Part shown: piece by piece, positions 1-5,875 of the stretch | Layout: each line of letters begins with the position of its first letter | Numbering within the stretch: position 1 is the first letter of the stretch | Assembly (NCBI GenBank): GCA_017619905.1 | Contig: JAFZRK010000121.1 | Location: 1 to 6,972, forward strand | DNA length: 6,972 nucleotides | From: Bacillota bacterium | Lineage (GTDB): Bacteria; Bacillota; Clostridia; Peptostreptococcales; Anaerovoracaceae | Reading direction: 5' to 3' | The notes under the pieces: model-generated | Told to the model about the DNA's origin: nothing | Database searches by the model: none | The model's input: only the letters and a program-made list of their open reading frames with translations | Program-made: the position numbers and the translations under genes

Positions 1-14
1 AAGATCAAATAGCC

Positions 15-761
15 ATGGAACTCGAACTGAAAGATCTGTGCAAAGCGTACGGGAACGTTAAGGCAGCGGACGGACTGAACGCAGTGTTTAGGACCGGCAT
101 CGCAGGGATTCTGGGGCCGAACGGCGCCGGAAAATCCACGCTCTTCAACATGCTTACGACCAACCTGCAGCCGGACTCCGGAAGCATTCTTCTGGATGGA
201 TGCGACATATTCGAGCTGGGAGAAAAGTACCGGAGCAGGATCGGCTATATGCCTCAGCAGCAGGCGATGTATCCCGGATTCACAGCCATAGAGTTTCTGT
301 CGTATATCGCTGCGCTCAAAGGGATGCCGAAGGCAGAGATCTCCGTTGAGGCCGAAAAGGCGCTGGATTCCGTGGGCCTTTTGGACTGCAGAAACAGAAA
401 AGTATCGCAGCTTTCCGGAGGCATGAAACAGAGAGTGCTTCTTGCGCAGGCGCTGCTCGGCTCTCCGGAGATACTTATCCTGGATGAGCCCACGGCGGGG
501 CTTGACCCAAAGCAGCGTATCCTTATGAGGCAGCTGCTTTCGGACATGGCCGAAGACCGGATAATACTTATCGCAACGCACATAGTTTCCGACGTGGAAC
601 ATATTGCGAACCAGATCTGCATCCTCGGAGAAGGAAAGATCCTGCTGAGCGACTATGTAAAGAACTGCATAAGAAGCGCGGAAAACGGCTCTTCGCCGTT
701 CGGAGATCTTGAAGCCCTGTACACTCATTACTTCGGGCTGGAAGACCGGACCTGGGAATGA
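15..761 (+). CDS. ABC transporter ATP-binding protein (ABC-2 exporter type)
   Basis: This 248-residue protein is the cytoplasmic ATPase that should power the membrane protein encoded next to it. All nucleotide-binding motifs are present in order: Walker A GPNGAGKST (residues 34-42), Q-loop around YMPQQQ (79-83), signature LSGGMKQR (133-140), Walker B ILILDEP (153-159) followed by the D-loop AGLDP, and the switch histidine H189 in ATHI. There is one nucleotide-binding domain, so it presumably works as a dimer. Length and motif spellings fit the NatA/CcmA-like subfamily that pairs with ABC-2 permeases for export of ions, drugs or peptides; the substrate cannot be told. The ATG at 15 has no clear Shine-Dalgarno in the 14 bases available. 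A TAG at 10-12 could be the stop of an upstream gene, which would suggest translational coupling. It overlaps the permease by 4 bp (ATGA, 758-761). Function class is secure, substrate unknown. Confidence 0.95.
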   Translation: MELELKDLCKAYGNVKAADGLNAVFRTGIAGILGPNGAGKSTLFNMLTTNLQPDSGSILLDGCDIFELGEKYRSRIGYMPQQQAMYPGFTAIEFLSYIAALKGMPKAEISVEAEKALDSVGLLDCRNRKVSQLSGGMKQRVLLAQALLGSPEILILDEPTAGLDPKQRILMRQLLSDMAEDRIILIATHIVSDVEHIANQICILGEGKILLSDYVKNCIRSAENGSSPFGDLEALYTHYFGLEDRTWE

Positions 762-2953
762 CAGCAGGTGAGTTCAAAAAACTGATCAGGAACAGGCGGC
801 TCGTCCTGATCGTCATATGTGTTATTATTCTGAACGCCGTGTGCTCGCTGTACATGTCCTACAACCGCGCGGATAAGACCACGGGGCTTACCGCACGGGA
901 TCTGAGCAGGGCGTTTAGTTTTTATGTGAAGGATTCTGCGGAAGAGACGCTTGAGGTCCTCGAGGAAAAGCAGGACGCCATCATGGGCCTGTGGATCGAT
1001 GAGAGCGGAAACGTCAGGATACCCAGCGAGGAGCAGATCCGGGAACTTACGCCTGCGACCGGAAGCTTAGCTAAGGAACTGAACTGCATTACCGCCATTT
1101 ATGAATACGCGGAGCAGATCGAAGGGTACGGAGAATACCTTGCTGGCATCCAGAAGAACGCCGAAGAGATTAAGCAGTCTCCGTTTGCGAGAAGAGCCGA
1201 TTATACTATAAGGAACATCGACGACACCGCCGAGCGTTACCGGGATCTCGGGCCGGAAGGCGTTGTCTTATACAATTACTTCGGCGCGGATTTCGTTCTG
1301 AACAACAGCATTTCTGTTTTCATAGTACTTGCGGCGGCGCTGTATTTCTGTCTGGAGCTTTTCGTCAGCGACAAGTACGACGGCACTCTTGCCCTCATTA
1401 AGACCACAAAGAACAGCAGAAGAAAACTGTTTGCCGCAAAGGCGGTCGTTCTTTGCGTGCTGGTATTCGTCGTCTTTACCGTTGTTTACGCGTCCAACGT
1501 TGCGATCGCGGCGCGGGTCTACGGGCTAGGAGATCTGAGCGTGCGCATCCAGAGCGTGGCAGGTTATTATACGTCGCCCTGGAACATCAGCGTGAGCGGG
1601 TGCATGATCTTCAGCCATGCGGCGGGCCTGCTCGGAACGATAGCTTTGTCTTTACTGATCGCGCTGCTTTGCATAGCGACCGGCAGCATCATCGGGTCGG
1701 TGGGGCTTACGGCCGGGGTGTTTCTGATCGAGTTTGCAGCATACCGCTTTGTCCCGTACCATTCACCGTTTTCCCTTGTTTCAAGGATCAACCTGTTCTC
1801 GCTGGCGGACGTGCGCGGCATCTTTGCGGATTACGCCAACGTCAATATCTGCAACTATCCGGTAAACGACCTGGCTTGCGCAGTTATCTCGTTTGTCATC
1901 GTCCTGCTGCTTGGTACCGTTCTCGGAAACAAAGCGTGGGACAGCATGAAGGTGATCAATGAGTCCCGCACGGGTGTGATGTTCCGCGAAAAGAAAAATG
2001 CGCGCGTGCGTTCCGTTTTCGGCTACGAGATGAAGAAGCTGCTGGTCCACAGTAAAGGCGCTGTCTGCGTCGCTTTGCTGCTTGCGGCGGAGATCCTTCT
2101 CTGCGTTTCTTTCGGCACGTATGAGAGCAACAGCGACCGCTGGTACGAACGGTATTCCGAAGGGCTGACCGGACCTTACAGCAGCAAAACGCAGGATGCT
2201 ATGGACGGCATCGATGCGGAATTTGAGGAAATAAAAAGGCAGATCGACGAGTATCAGGAAAAAGCGGCAAGCGGTGAGATATCTGCTGATTACGCGAAAT
2301 ATCTGATCGAAGCCATCACGCCGGGCGCGGACCAGACTAGTGGCCACAGGAAGGTAAAGGCACAGTTTGAGTATGTAAAAATTCAGATCCGGGGCGGCAG
2401 GGCGTCGGAATATGTCCCTACCGTTCCCTATGAAAAGCTCCTGGACCGTGACGAAGAGATACTGTGCAGCGTTCCGCTGTTTATTGTTATCTCTGTCTGC
2501 ATACCGGTATACGCATCCATAGAGAAACGGTACGGCATGGGGTCGATCATAACGTCCACGAGCGAGGGCAGCGCAAGGGTTTTGAAGAAGAAACGGCTGG
2601 CAGTAATCGTGTTTTCTGTTGTAGCAGTGGTCTTAGCGTATGCCCCGAGAGTGGTCATGAAGCTTGTGGCATTTCCGCTGCAAATGCTTGGCTCGCCGGC
2701 AAACAGTCTTGAGTGTTTCGGAAGTATTCCTGACTGGGTCAGCATTGGTTTGATGCTTCTTGCTGTTGCAGCGCTGCGGCTTCTGGTCATAAGCATTTAT
2801 TGCTTGCTGCTGTTCAGTGTATCCCGCAATTCTGCGAGGCCGACGCTAGTCATAGTACTGAGTTTGATCATTACGCTGCTGCCGTGCCTGATGGACCTGT
2901 ACGGGTACAAGAACGACCTGTTGCTGCTGTTCGCTGTGACCGGTCTGTATTAG
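758..2953 (+). CDS. Large ABC-2-type permease, apparently two fused permease halves
   Basis: A 731-residue integral membrane protein, the translocation partner of the overlapping ATPase. Hydrophobic segments I read as membrane-spanning lie near residues 14-33, 183-204, 226-253, 287-311, 313-332 and 371-392. A second series lies near 434-453, 568-586, 612-632, 658-684, 696-714 and the extreme C-terminus. Long hydrophilic, helix-rich stretches (about 35-180 and 455-565) follow the first helix of each series and are probably extracytoplasmic. The two series look related: EFKKLIRN at 5-12 parallels EMKKLLVH at 424-431, and SDKYDGTLALIKTTKNSRRKL (204-224) parallels IEKRYGMGSIITSTSEGSARVL (588-609). 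This suggests a tandem duplication and fusion of an ABC-2 permease, so the protein could supply both membrane halves of the transporter. The second half is shorter. The ATG overlaps the upstream TGA, implying coupled translation. The family has no name I can assign, and the substrate is unknown. Confidence 0.88.
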   Translation: MTAGEFKKLIRNRRLVLIVICVIILNAVCSLYMSYNRADKTTGLTARDLSRAFSFYVKDSAEETLEVLEEKQDAIMGLWIDESGNVRIPSEEQIRELTPATGSLAKELNCITAIYEYAEQIEGYGEYLAGIQKNAEEIKQSPFARRADYTIRNIDDTAERYRDLGPEGVVLYNYFGADFVLNNSISVFIVLAAALYFCLELFVSDKYDGTLALIKTTKNSRRKLFAAKAVVLCVLVFVVFTVVYASNVAIAARVYGLGDLSVRIQSVAGYYTSPWNISVSGCMIFSHAAGLLGTIALSLLIALLCIATGSIIGSVGLTAGVFLIEFAAYRFVPYHSPFSLVSRINLFSLADVRGIFADYANVNICNYPVNDLACAVISFVIVLLLGTVLGNKAWDSMKVINESRTGVMFREKKNARVRSVFGYEMKKLLVHSKGAVCVALLLAAEILLCVSFGTYESNSDRWYERYSEGLTGPYSSKTQDAMDGIDAEFEEIKRQIDEYQEKAASGEISADYAKYLIEAITPGADQTSGHRKVKAQFEYVKIQIRGGRASEYVPTVPYEKLLDRDEEILCSVPLFIVISVCIPVYASIEKRYGMGSIITSTSEGSARVLKKKRLAVIVFSVVAVVLAYAPRVVMKLVAFPLQMLGSPANSLECFGSIPDWVSIGLMLLAVAALRLLVISIYCLLLFSVSRNSARPTLVIVLSLIITLLPCLMDLYGYKNDLLLLFAVTGLY

Positions 2954-2985
2954 CCATTCGAGCTTGCGTCATTTGCTTGAATAAC

Positions 2986-3013
2986 AAAACTCCCGGACCT
3001 TTCCGGGAGTTTT
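2986..3013. terminator. Bidirectional Rho-independent terminator
   Basis: A perfect 12-bp stem (2986-2997 with 3002-3013) closes a CCTT loop, with a GC-rich core (CTCCCGGA). On the + strand it ends in a short T run (3010-3014) 33 bp after the permease stop. Read on the minus strand it ends in TTTTGTTATT, so it can also end the leftward DUF4125 transcript whose stop is at 3084. Placement between two convergent operons fits a shared terminator. Confidence 0.9.
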
Positions 3014-3029
3014 TGATCGCTTGTTTTTC

Positions 3030-3083
3030 GGAACGTCGGGACCGTCCCCCGAATGATTGGAACAGAGAACCGTCCCCTGTTCC
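3030..3083. repeat. REP-like dispersed repeat, two degenerate tandem units
   Basis: Two related units of about 20 nt lie 29 bp apart, at 3030-3049 and 3059-3077. Both start GGAAC and end ACCGTCCCC. The second unit with its flank forms an inverted repeat, GGAACAG (3059-3065) against CTGTTCC (3077-3083), able to fold into a 7-bp hairpin. The first contains the small palindrome GGGAC-C-GTCCC (3038-3048). Bases 3057-3078 match the reverse complement of 5809-5830 at 21 of 22 positions. The element abuts the DUF4125 stop codon exactly. It resembles the GGGGACGGTTCT-type intergenic repeats I associate with clostridial genomes; that family link is from memory and has not been searched. Confidence 0.75.
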
Positions 3084-3764
3084 TTACTGCACGTCGTCCG
3101 GGACCATGCAGGTGGGGCAGTCGGGCTCCACGGTTATGCCAAGGTCGCCCATTACCTGACCCATCATGGCTATCTCGGCTTCTCTCATGTCCTTGTAACC
3201 CAGGCAGGTTACGGAGTTCTCCTGGATCTTGTAGACGAAGTCCTCGCCTTTGGCCTGCATGTTCTTAATGTGGGCCAGCAGCTTCTCCAGGGTCTCCTCG
3301 GAGTAGGTGTTGAGTTCGCTGGTCTGGTAGGTCTCGATGGACGGCCAGTCGGCCTCCTCGGATGCGTGAAGCGGTCTTCCGCCCAGGGCCAGCAGCGGGT
3401 ACTGCTTGCGGAGCTCTTCGGTCTGCGCCAGCATTATCTTCCAGATGGCGGCGACCAGCTCCTTCTTCTTTTCGGAGATCTCCGGCAGCAGGTCTTTGAA
3501 CGCTTCGAAGCCGCGCTCGTCCGTGTGCTCCATCATCCAGATGTATTTTTCTTTTACCAAGCTCCGGCCGCTTTCGATGGCGGCGTCCAGGTCCTTGTCG
3601 TAGCTGGCCAGCGACGCCTCGTCCCATACCTTGAACTGCGCGCTGCGCATGTTCTCGAAGGTCTGCGGGTTCTCCTGGCAGTCCACGCGGTCCTCGCCGT
3701 TGACGTTGTGGAACATCGGCCATTCCTTGGCGACTATGCTCTTGATCAGTTCTTCTTTGGTCAT
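3084..3764 (-). CDS. DUF4125 family protein
   Basis: A 226-residue soluble protein, mostly helical and rich in Glu, Lys and Met, with no signal peptide or membrane segment. I recognise it as DUF4125 from the pattern VDCQENPQTFENMRSAQF (residues 27-44), the following W47 region, the LHASEE stretch (132-137) and the closing ENSVTCLGYKDMREAE (182-197). No biochemical function is established for this family as far as I know. It has four cysteines: C29 in the conserved N-terminal block, C187 in TCLGY, and C216/C219 in a CPTC pair near the C-terminus, which could bind metal or act in redox chemistry. The start at 3764 is chosen because AGGAG sits 8 nt upstream; an in-frame extension to 3881 has no ribosome site and unconvincing composition. 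It lies 120 bp downstream of the activase on the same strand and is the last gene before the terminator, so it is probably co-transcribed with the activase. Confidence 0.78.
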   Translation of the reverse strand: MTKEELIKSIVAKEWPMFHNVNGEDRVDCQENPQTFENMRSAQFKVWDEASLASYDKDLDAAIESGRSLVKEKYIWMMEHTDERGFEAFKDLLPEISEKKKELVAAIWKIMLAQTEELRKQYPLLALGGRPLHASEEADWPSIETYQTSELNTYSEETLEKLLAHIKNMQAKGEDFVYKIQENSVTCLGYKDMREAEIAMMGQVMGDLGITVEPDCPTCMVPDDVQ

Positions 3765-3772
3765 TGTGGTTG

Positions 3773-3777
3773 CTCCT
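3773..3777 (-). promoter_or_regulatory. Ribosome binding site deciding the DUF4125 start
   Basis: AGGAG on the minus strand, 8 nt before the ATG at 3764. It is the only good Shine-Dalgarno between the activase stop and the conserved DUF4125 coding sequence. It argues against the longer in-frame start at 3881. Confidence 0.8.
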
Positions 3778-3884
3778 GTAAAGATTCTGGGGTTGAGGGT
3801 TTGTGTTCTATGGTTATTGAGGTTAGCGGGAGCGTGTCCGCGAACACCGGAAGCGCAGGCCGTAAAAGCATTGCAGCGCAATCG

Positions 3885-4829
3885 TCAGCCGCCGACTTTG
3901 CAGGGTGAACCTGCCTCTTCGACCAGCCGCTTCAAACTCTCCATATACTCATCCGTCGGCACGTTTATCTCGCAGCGGTTCTCCCGGCCCAAGCTCTCGT
4001 TCTTGCTCTCGCCCAGCTTGTGAGCCGGCAGCAGGTTCACGAGCACGTTGTCGCCCAGGGTCTGCGCGAACTTGGCCGTAGCGATGAGGTTCTCGGGGCT
4101 GTCGTTGTAGCCCGGGATGGTGGCCACGCGTATTATGACGGGCACCTTAAGATCCACTGCTATGTGGCGAATGTTCTCCAGAATGTAGGTGTTGGGGACG
4201 CCGGTCAGCTTCTCGTGGGTGACGTTGTCCATGTGCTTAATATCCAGCAGGCCCAGGTCCACGTGCGTGTACACAAGGTCCACCGCGGCCTTGGACGCGA
4301 ACGAGCTGGTCTCGATGGCGGTGTGGATGCCCGCCTCGTGAGCCGCCGCCATGAGGTTGGCCGTGAATTCCGGCTGCATAAGCGGTTCGCCTCCGGAGAC
4401 AGTCATTCCGCCGCCGGACCCGTCGTAAAAGAGCTTGTCCTTCTTTACTTTTTCTATTACCTCGCGCACTGTCATGCGCTTTCCGGCGATCTCGCGGGCC
4501 TCAGCGGGGCAGACCTTGGTGCAGGCGCCGCAGTTGACGCACTTTTCGCGGTCCGTCCAGGCGATGTATTTCTCCATGGAGCCGGACTTGTACGGGCCTA
4601 TGGATATGGCGCCCTTGGGACACACTTTTACGCAGGTGCCGCAGCCGGTGCACTTGCTGGAGTAGGTCATGAGCTGGGGCTTTGCCTCGTTGGATTCCGG
4701 GTTGGCACACCACAGGCAGCGCAGCGGGCAGCCCTTAAGGAATACGGTGGTGCGGATGCCGGGGCCGTCGTGGATGCTGTAGGTCTGGATATTGAAAACA
4801 GTTGCTGTAGCGTCGTAATTAACGTTCAT
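3885..4829 (-). CDS. Glycyl-radical enzyme activating protein (radical SAM)
   Basis: A 314-residue radical SAM enzyme. Such activases bind a 4Fe-4S cluster and S-adenosylmethionine and generate a 5'-deoxyadenosyl radical that abstracts hydrogen from a glycine in a partner enzyme. The N-terminal IHDGPGIRTTVFLKGCPLRC block carries the cluster motif C34-x3-C38-x2-C41 followed by WCANPE, typical of this family. Two inserted ferredoxin-type clusters follow: C60, C63, C66, C70 and C97, C100, C103, C107. This is the longer architecture seen in activases of the CutD, BssD and HpdA kind, unlike the short PflA. The SAM-contact motif SGGEP is at 145-149, and LLDIKHMD (194-201) and RVATIPGYND (234-243) are further family blocks. 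Start ATG 4829 has AGAGGG 5 nt upstream. No glycyl radical enzyme is encoded in this window; the only gene downstream in the same transcript is DUF4125. The family call is secure, the substrate is unknown. Confidence 0.95.
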   Translation of the reverse strand: MNVNYDATATVFNIQTYSIHDGPGIRTTVFLKGCPLRCLWCANPESNEAKPQLMTYSSKCTGCGTCVKVCPKGAISIGPYKSGSMEKYIAWTDREKCVNCGACTKVCPAEAREIAGKRMTVREVIEKVKKDKLFYDGSGGGMTVSGGEPLMQPEFTANLMAAAHEAGIHTAIETSSFASKAAVDLVYTHVDLGLLDIKHMDNVTHEKLTGVPNTYILENIRHIAVDLKVPVIIRVATIPGYNDSPENLIATAKFAQTLGDNVLVNLLPAHKLGESKNESLGRENRCEINVPTDEYMESLKRLVEEAGSPCKVGG

Positions 4830-4860
4830 GTTATCCCTCTTTTCTGAGACGGTACTGTTA

Positions 4861-4884
4861 GCACAACTATTATATCAGTTGAGC
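4861..4884. promoter_or_regulatory. Candidate operator palindrome in the divergent promoter region
   Basis: GCACAACT (4861-4868) and AGTTGAGC (4877-4884) are inverted repeats matching at 7 of 8 positions around an 8-bp spacer. The dyad covers the leftward -10 box and the rightward -35 box, so a dimeric regulator bound here could control both operons. No regulator gene is visible in the window. The protein is unknown, and a chance palindrome is not excluded. Confidence 0.5.
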
Positions 4885-4897
4885 AGTTTTAAGTAAA
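4869..4897 (-). promoter_or_regulatory. Leftward promoter for the activase-DUF4125 operon
   Basis: On the minus strand, TTTACT (4897-4892), a 17-bp spacer and a perfect TATAAT (4874-4869), with an upstream TG giving an extended -10 (TGATATAAT). The expected start near 4862 leaves a leader of about 33 nt before the ATG at 4829. Confidence 0.72.
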
Positions 4898-4907
4898 ATG
4901 TTAGAAT
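4879..4907 (+). promoter_or_regulatory. Rightward promoter for the TPR-DUF4037 operon
   Basis: TTGAGC (4879-4884), a 17-bp spacer and TAGAAT (4902-4907), with TG one base before the -10 (extended -10, TGTTAGAAT). The expected start near 4914 gives a leader of about 66 nt. Its core overlaps the opposing promoter by 19 bp (4879-4897). Confidence 0.72.
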
Positions 4908-4979
4908 GTAGAAAAAGGAACGGGCGACGCGGAAAATGCTTCAGCGGCCCGAAAAACGCAGATCCGGGAGGGGTCCGCA

Positions 4980-5810
4980 ATGGAAGTAAAAGAGTATTTC
5001 GACATAGTCGACAAGGCGTACGCTACGGAAGATCACAAGACAATAGAGTCGGAGATAAAGCGCGCGGCGGAGCTGGCAAAGCAGAACGAGGGCCCGGAAA
5101 GCGCGCTGTACGCGGCCATGCTCTCCGAGCTGGGCGGTTTCTACAGGGGAATGACCCGCTTCGACGAGTGCCTGGACTGCTTTTCCAGGGCTGCGGAGAT
5201 AATGAAGGCCGCCAAAGGCGAGGATTCCGCGGACTACGCAACTTGTATAAATAATCACGCCAGCGCCTACCGGCTGATGGGCCGTTTCGACGAGGCGCAG
5301 GAAGAGCTGGAGAAGTGCCTGGAGATATACGAAAAGGCCGTCGGAAAGAAGCACATCCTCTACGCGGCTGCGCTCAACAATCTGGGAATGGTGGCGCTCA
5401 ACCGGGAGGATCCGGACAGCGCCATGGGATACCTGGAGGAGGCCGCGGACATACTGAAGGAGCTGCCGGGACATCTGTTCGAGTACGGTTCTTCGCTGGC
5501 GAACAACGCGGAGCTCTACCGGCTGATGGGCCGCTACGGCGAGGCGGAGGACAACCTGCTTAAGGCCAAGGCGGTGTACGACACGGAGCTTAAGGACACG
5601 TACACGTCGCATTACCACGCGATCCTGAACAGTCTGGGGCTGGTGTGCATGGCGACGCGCAGGTACAAGGAGGCGGCGGACTGGTTCGAGCAGGCGCTGA
5701 CCGCGTGCGAGCGCTACTTCGGCAAGGATCACCGCGAATACAAGTCCACGGAGCGCAATCTGCAGATCGTAAGGAACATCATCGAGGGCCCCAAGGACGA
5801 TATGATATAG
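4980..5810 (+). CDS. Tetratricopeptide repeat protein (TPR_12 type)
   Basis: A 276-residue soluble protein made almost wholly of helical repeats with about 42-residue spacing, as in kinesin-light-chain-like TPR proteins. Repeats begin near residues 43, 85, 127, 169 and 211. Each has the small/large pattern seen in YAAALNNLGMVAL (128-140) and in the repeated AYRLMGRFDEAQ (96-107) and LYRLMGRYGEAE (179-190). There is no enzymatic domain, signal peptide or membrane segment, so a cytoplasmic protein-binding scaffold is the likely role, with an unknown partner. The start at 4980 has GGGAGGGG 6 nt upstream. It is first in the rightward operon. The TAG stop (5808-5810) is overlapped by a dispersed repeat. 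The 65-bp gap to DUF4037 contains no promoter I recognise, so co-transcription is likely. Partnership with the neighbouring DUF proteins is inferred from position only. Confidence 0.9.
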   Translation: MEVKEYFDIVDKAYATEDHKTIESEIKRAAELAKQNEGPESALYAAMLSELGGFYRGMTRFDECLDCFSRAAEIMKAAKGEDSADYATCINNHASAYRLMGRFDEAQEELEKCLEIYEKAVGKKHILYAAALNNLGMVALNREDPDSAMGYLEEAADILKELPGHLFEYGSSLANNAELYRLMGRYGEAEDNLLKAKAVYDTELKDTYTSHYHAILNSLGLVCMATRRYKEAADWFEQALTACERYFGKDHREYKSTERNLQIVRNIIEGPKDDMI

Positions 5811-5830
5811 GGGACGGTTCTCTGGTCCAA
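5809..5830. repeat. Dispersed repeat copy at the TPR stop codon
   Basis: A 22-bp match, 21 identical, to the reverse complement of 3057-3078. It begins AGGGGACGGTTCTCTG and its first two bases are the last two of the TPR stop codon. It may extend further, since CAAAA (5828-5832) and TTTTG (5843-5847) form a small inverted repeat just beyond. Relative to its upstream gene it has the same orientation as the copy after DUF4125. Confidence 0.7.
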
Positions 5831-5865
5831 AATGAAACAATGTTTTGCAAAGGAATTGCAGCAAA

Positions 5866-5870
5866 AGGAG
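5866..5870 (+). promoter_or_regulatory. Ribosome binding site deciding the DUF4037 start
   Basis: AGGAG within AAAAGGAG, 5 nt before the ATG at 5876. The other in-frame ATG at 5840 lies in the repeat-derived spacer with no Shine-Dalgarno, so the later start is preferred. Confidence 0.8.
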
Positions 5871-5875
5871 CGATC

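Noticed and set aside
1..12. Possible last codons of an upstream gene (Lys-Ile-Lys then TAG).
   Set aside because: Three codons cannot support a gene call; mentioned only as context for the ATPase start.
3039..3083. Repeat region considered as a second terminator for the permease operon or a CRISPR-like array.
   Set aside because: There is no T tract after the hairpin, only two diverged units, and no spacer regularity; a stronger terminator already lies at 2986-3013.
3765..3881. N-terminal extension of DUF4125 to an ATG at 3881.
   Set aside because: No ribosome site at 3881, while AGGAG precedes the ATG at 3764 and conserved sequence begins there.
3057..3908. Open frame of 283 codons on the + strand opposite DUF4125, beginning inside the repeat.
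   Set aside because: Antisense shadow of DUF4125; it crosses the intergenic gap and shows no family features.
4020..4847. Open frame of 275 codons on the + strand opposite the activase.
   Set aside because: It is antisense to a clearly recognised radical SAM gene, its composition is Gly/Val/Ala-rich low complexity typical of a GC3-driven shadow, and it has no recognisable domain.
4936..4989. 17-codon upstream frame in the TPR leader overlapping the TPR start.
   Set aside because: No suitable Shine-Dalgarno before its ATG and the peptide has no attenuator-like features.
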